DNA of 8,417 nt, taken from the NCBI RefSeq assembly GCF_946221155.1, contig NZ_CAMIAN010000062.1:1-8417 (forward strand), in the 5' to 3' direction. Positions 5,913-8,417 of the stretch are shown piece after piece. The notes beneath the pieces are model-generated. The model worked only from the letters and a program-made list of their open reading frames with translations. It made no database searches and was not told the origin of the DNA. The translations under genes and the position numbers were made by a program. Each line of letters opens with the position of its first letter. The stretch's first letter is position 1. Source of the stretch: an uncultured Corynebacterium sp. (GTDB lineage Bacteria > Actinomycetota > Actinomycetes > Mycobacteriales > Mycobacteriaceae).

Positions 5913-7082
5913 ATGGGCTTCAACCCTGATTTCGAACCATTCCGTCTGCCCGACGAGTACCTCGCACTGCGCGAGGCTATCCGCGACCTGGCCGAGCAGC
6001 AGATCGCACCCCACGCCAAGGACGTTGACGAAGAAGAGCGCTTCCCACAGGAGGCCCTGGAGGCCCTGAACGCCGCGGGCTTCAACGCGATCCACGTTCC
6101 GGAGGAGTACGGCGGCCAGGGCGGCGACTCCCTCGCAGCGGTCATCGTCATCGAAGAGGTTGCCCGCGTTTGTGGTTCTTCCTCCCTTATTCCGGCAGTG
6201 AACAAGCTGGGTACCATGGGCCTGATCCTGCAGGGCTCCGAGGAGCTGAAGAAGGAAGTACTGCCGGATATTGCTAACGGTGCGATGGCCTCTTACGCGC
6301 TCACGGAGCGCGAAGCTGGTTCTGACGCCGGCGCGATGAAGACCCGCGCTGTCCGCGACGGCGACGAGTGGGTTATTAACGGCTCCAAGTGCTTCATCAC
6401 CAACGGCGGTAAGTCCACCTGGTACACCGTGATGGCTGTGACCGATCCGGAAGCTGGCGCGCGCGGTATCTCTGCATTCATGGTTAACAAGGACGACCCG
6501 GGCTTCAGTGTTTCTGGTTACGAGCACAAGCTGGGCATCAAGGGTTCCCCGACGGCTGAGCTTTTGTTCGAGGACTGCCGTGTTCCGGCTTCCCGCATGA
6601 TCGGCGAGGAAGGCACCGGCTTCAAGACCGCTCTGCAGACCCTGGATCACACCCGTCCGACCATTGGCGCGCAGGCTCTGGGTATCGCCCAGGGTGCGTT
6701 CGACCAGGCCGTTGCTTATGTGAAGGAGCGCAAGCAGTTCGGCAAGGCGATCGCCGACTTCCAGAACACCCAGTTCATGCTGGCCGACATGAAGATGAAG
6801 ATCGACGCCGCCCGCCTGATGATCTACACCGCGGCCTCCAACGCGGAGCGTGGCGTGGCTGAGGACGGTGCCAAGCTGGGCCTCATGGCTGCAGGCTCCA
6901 AGGCCTTCGCTTCTGACATCGCTATGGAAGTCACGGTGGACGCTGTCCAGCTGCTCGGTGGCTACGGCTTCACCCGCGACTTCCCGCTGGAGCGCATGAT
7001 GCGCGATGCCAAGATCACCCAGATTTACGAGGGCACCAACCAGATCTGCCGCATGGTGATGGGCCGCCAGATCCTGGCTTAG
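5913..7082 (+). CDS. fadE25: Acyl-CoA dehydrogenase, FadE25-type
   Basis: A full-length 389-residue acyl-CoA dehydrogenase. It forms the trans-2 double bond in acyl-CoA using FAD and passes electrons to an electron-transfer flavoprotein, the first step of beta-oxidation or of branched-chain acyl-CoA breakdown. Domain order is standard: helical N-terminal domain (about 14-124), beta domain with YALTEREAGSDAG (128-140) and KCFITNGGK (159-167) that contact substrate and FAD, then the C-terminal helical domain with ERKQFGKAI. The catalytic base is expected at Glu373 in IYEGTNQ, the position used by medium- and short-chain enzymes. From memory the sequence is very close to mycobacterial FadE25, including EEYGGQG and LIPAVNKLGTMGLIL, hence the symbol. 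Codons are strongly biased toward C-ending and CTG/AAG forms, suggesting high expression. It is cytoplasmic and monocistronic, ending in its own terminator. Confidence 0.95.
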   Translation: MGFNPDFEPFRLPDEYLALREAIRDLAEQQIAPHAKDVDEEERFPQEALEALNAAGFNAIHVPEEYGGQGGDSLAAVIVIEEVARVCGSSSLIPAVNKLGTMGLILQGSEELKKEVLPDIANGAMASYALTEREAGSDAGAMKTRAVRDGDEWVINGSKCFITNGGKSTWYTVMAVTDPEAGARGISAFMVNKDDPGFSVSGYEHKLGIKGSPTAELLFEDCRVPASRMIGEEGTGFKTALQTLDHTRPTIGAQALGIAQGAFDQAVAYVKERKQFGKAIADFQNTQFMLADMKMKIDAARLMIYTAASNAERGVAEDGAKLGLMAAGSKAFASDIAMEVTVDAVQLLGGYGFTRDFPLERMMRDAKITQIYEGTNQICRMVMGRQILA

Positions 7083-7086
7083 TGGT

Positions 7087-7113
7087 AGGGGGTAGTAAAA
7101 ACTACCCCTTTTT
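7087..7113 (+). terminator. Intrinsic terminator of fadE25
   Basis: GGGGTAGT (7089-7096), loop AAAA, ACTACCCC (7101-7108), then TTTTT. The stem is a perfect 8 bp and extends by a G-U and an A-U pair. It starts 5 bases after the fadE25 stop and isolates fadE25 from the next gene. Confidence 0.9.
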
Positions 7114-7123
7114 AAGCTCTCGC

Positions 7124-7159
7124 TTAGAGCGGGGTTAGAAAGCGTTCTATTCTTACGTC
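7124..7159 (+). promoter_or_regulatory. Promoter of the Excalibur-protein gene, apparently leaderless
   Basis: The -10 TATTCT (7148-7153) is 6 bases before the first ATG and 9 before the second, so initiation should fall at one of the two adjacent start codons. A weak -35, TTAGAG, lies at 7124-7129 (18-base spacing). There is no Shine-Dalgarno sequence. An inverted repeat TAGAA-AGCG-TTCTA (7136-7149) overlaps the upstream edge of the -10 and may be an operator. Confidence 0.5.
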
Positions 7160-7843
7160 ATGATGAAAAAAGTAATTGTGGCTGCACTTTCGGTCAGCCT
7201 GGTCATGGGCGGTATCTCCCCAGCTGCTGCACAGGACAATGCAGCAGGTATCCCAGCAAATCCCTCTTCTCAAGCGGGGTCTGATCCCGAATCCGAAGAC
7301 CCGGAAAAGGAAAAGGAGCCCGGTACCGAAAATAATGAGGACCCCTCTGTCGATCCGCAGGGTGCAGAGCTTAGTTCCAAGCCCGTCGGTTCGACCGACC
7401 TGAAGACGGTTATTGGTGCGATTGTTGGAACCCTTGCGGTGGGTGCTTTGGTTGCAGCTGGTGTGAATTGGGCAGTTCAGTCCCGCCTGATCCCCAACCC
7501 ACTCCCTGGTTTGATCCCTAATCCGCCTGCGCCTCCCGCTCCGGCAAAGAAGGCGCCGGCAAAGAAGGCACCCAAACCTGCACCAGCAAAGAAGGCTCCG
7601 GTGAAGAAGGCTCCAAAGCCCGCGCCGGCTAAGAAGCCCGCTGCTGCTAAGCCGGCACCGGCGAAGCGTCCGGCTCCAGCGAAGCGCCCCGCTCCGGCGC
7701 GAGCACAAAACGTCTACTACCAGAACTGTAAGGACGTTTGGAATCGTTTGGGCCGTCCTATCTACCAGAGGGACGCTGGTTTTTCTGGTCGCTTTGACCG
7801 TGACGGCGACGGCGTAGGCTGCGAGAAGCGCCCGAGGTACTAG
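7160..7843 (+). CDS. Secreted Excalibur-domain protein with Lys/Ala/Pro-rich linker
   Basis: A 227-residue exported protein. A Sec signal peptide (MMKKVIVAALSVSLVMGG, probably cut after the AAA at 22-24) precedes an acidic, Pro/Ser/Glu-rich region (about 25-80). A hydrophobic, glycine-containing helix at 82-107 may be a membrane anchor. Next come an LIPNP repeat (110-121) and a basic linker of A-K-K-A-P and P-A-P-A-K units (about 127-181). The C-terminal 42 residues form an Excalibur domain: YYQNCKDVW (186-194) and DRDGDGVGCE (213-222), a calmodulin-like calcium loop bracketed by Cys190 and Cys221. Excalibur domains are found in extracellular bacterial proteins and are thought to bind calcium. 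There is no attached nuclease or hydrolase domain, so a surface calcium-binding or wall-associated role is inferred. Two consecutive ATG codons make the exact start uncertain by one residue. The gene has its own promoter and terminator. Confidence 0.88.
   Translation: MMKKVIVAALSVSLVMGGISPAAAQDNAAGIPANPSSQAGSDPESEDPEKEKEPGTENNEDPSVDPQGAELSSKPVGSTDLKTVIGAIVGTLAVGALVAAGVNWAVQSRLIPNPLPGLIPNPPAPPAPAKKAPAKKAPKPAPAKKAPVKKAPKPAPAKKPAAAKPAPAKRPAPAKRPAPARAQNVYYQNCKDVWNRLGRPIYQRDAGFSGRFDRDGDGVGCEKRPRY
7541..7702 (+). repeat. Degenerate repeats encoding the Lys/Ala/Pro linker
   Basis: Repeated 15-base units encode P-A-K-K-A. The first two copies (7541-7555 and 7556-7570) differ by one base; later copies diverge at codon third positions and switch from Lys-Lys to Lys-Arg pairing, with units such as PAPAKR. 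The pattern suggests expansion by duplication and then selection on the protein composition. Confidence 0.75.
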
Positions 7844-7853
7844 TCCGTTTTAA

Positions 7854-7890
7854 CTCCCACCACCTGTGTCGGGTGGTGGGGGTTTCTTCT
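7854..7890 (+). terminator. Intrinsic terminator of the Excalibur-protein gene
   Basis: CCCACCACC (7856-7864) pairs perfectly with GGTGGTGGG (7872-7880) around a 7-base loop, followed by a T-rich tail (TTTCTTCTT). On the opposite strand the tail has only TTAAAA, so it would be weaker for the convergent DUF402 gene, whose stop is at 7906. Confidence 0.85.
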
Positions 7891-7905
7891 TAACTCACGG
7901 CAGGT

Positions 7906-8417
7906 TTAGGCGGTGCGACGAAGTTGCACGCCCTGGGTGGCCAGCCAATCGGCCACGCTGCCGTGCTCGTGCAGCCCATCCAGCAGCCGCTGCGTGGAGT
8001 CCAGCGCCCGGCGGGCCTCTTCGGCGGTGATGTAGCCCGCTAGGAGTGCTTCACCCAACTCGTCCAGGTCCAGCACCTGGGCTTTTGCATTTGGGGATGT
8101 ACCCGGGATGTAGTTAGAGCTCGACTGATTTAGTTCCGGGGAGGGAGAGTCGGGGAGGTGCGTCACCACATCTACGTACAGGTCGCGGGTGTGCCAGGCT
8201 GCTGGGGTGGTGGCGTCGTCAATCTCGATAAAGGCGATGTCGATATAGAGGTCCTGCGCGGGCTCGATCCCCTCGAAGAAATGGAATTTATTGAGGCGAA
8301 TGTCGAGGTGGGGGACTAGCCAGGATTCGAGGTAGTGGAAGCGCGGGTGGCTGGGAGTGGGGCGGCGCATGTAGAGCACCGGGTTGGGGTGGGCAGCACC
8401 AGACTGCAGAGTGGCGG
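7906..8417 (-). CDS. DUF402-domain protein, 5' end outside window
   Basis: About 170 codons are visible and the frame stays open to the right edge, so the start lies outside. An internal GTG at 8379 should not be taken as the start because family-like sequence (L-Y-M-R-R-P, then HPRFHYLESW) runs through it. Conserved DUF402 features are present: HFFEG with QDLYIDIAFIEID, the strand TRDLYVDVVTHLPD, and the helix VLDLDELGEALLAGYITAEEARRAL near the C-terminus. A Ser/Asn-rich insert (about SPSPELNQSSSNYIPGTSPNAK) separates the barrel from the C-terminal helix and seems longer than usual. DUF402 proteins are small, soluble and acidic; some relatives hydrolyse nucleoside di- or triphosphates, but whether this one does cannot be told. 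It converges on the Excalibur gene across a shared terminator region. Confidence 0.8.
   Translation of the reverse strand, partial: ATLQSGAAHPNPVLYMRRPTPSHPRFHYLESWLVPHLDIRLNKFHFFEGIEPAQDLYIDIAFIEIDDATTPAAWHTRDLYVDVVTHLPDSPSPELNQSSSNYIPGTSPNAKAQVLDLDELGEALLAGYITAEEARRALDSTQRLLDGLHEHGSVADWLATQGVQLRRTA

Noticed and set aside
5907..6650. Minus-strand open frame opposite fadE25 (247 codons)
   Set aside because: Mirror of a highly conserved, codon-biased gene; no family resemblance of its own.
7116..7130. Small hairpin GCTCT-CGCTT-AGAGC as a second fadE25 terminator
   Set aside because: Only 5 bp of stem and no following T-run; it is more likely chance or part of the downstream promoter region.
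8368..8379. GTG (8379) or ATG (8370) as the start of the DUF402 gene
   Set aside because: The frame continues upstream to the window edge and conserved-looking family sequence spans these codons, so the real start is outside the window.

Overview
The window reads as chromosomal DNA from a high-GC actinobacterium, most likely a Corynebacterium, perhaps one of the lipid-requiring species. This rests on a FadE25-type acyl-CoA dehydrogenase, a DUF4232 lipoprotein, a secreted Excalibur-domain protein, a DUF402 protein, TAnnnT-type -10 boxes, and two promoters placed so that the transcripts would be leaderless, a common arrangement in corynebacteria. The genus is inferred from family recall, not from a search. 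No rRNA, tRNA, CRISPR array, transposase, integrase or phage gene was seen. Coding density is high and no gene-free stretch exceeds 300 bases; the longest, 5660-5912, is a divergent promoter region.

Layout. At the left edge the 3' part of a membrane protein gene (plus strand) meets, tail to tail and with an 8-base overlap, a run of five minus-strand genes. In transcription order these are a DUF4232 lipoprotein (5659-4928), a large polytopic membrane protein resembling GT-C glycosyltransferases (4898-3081), an atypical short-chain dehydrogenase/NAD(P)-binding protein (3002-2268), a DUF808/YedI membrane protein (2252-1302) and a YjjU-like patatin lipase (1236-358). The lipoprotein and membrane-protein genes are 29 bases apart and probably co-transcribed. 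The dehydrogenase and DUF808 genes are 15 bases apart and also look like an operon. The 78- and 65-base gaps before the dehydrogenase and the patatin gene could be read through or hold weak promoters.

Across 5660-5912 the lipoprotein gene diverges from fadE25 (5913-7082). That spacer holds a leaderless-type promoter facing left, an inverted repeat over its -35, a perfect 11-bp tandem repeat, a repeated 8-mer, a candidate -10 facing right and a perfect 10-bp palindrome. fadE25 ends in a clean intrinsic terminator. A secreted Excalibur-domain protein follows (7160-7843), with its own leaderless-type promoter and a strong terminator. The right edge cuts a minus-strand DUF402 gene.

Functionally the genes touch the cell envelope (lipoprotein, GT-C-like protein, Excalibur protein, two membrane proteins) and lipid metabolism (FadE25, patatin). 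I see no defence, mobile or biosynthetic system here. The points most worth following are the regulatory architecture between the lipoprotein gene and fadE25, and the pairing of the lipoprotein with the GT-C-like protein.
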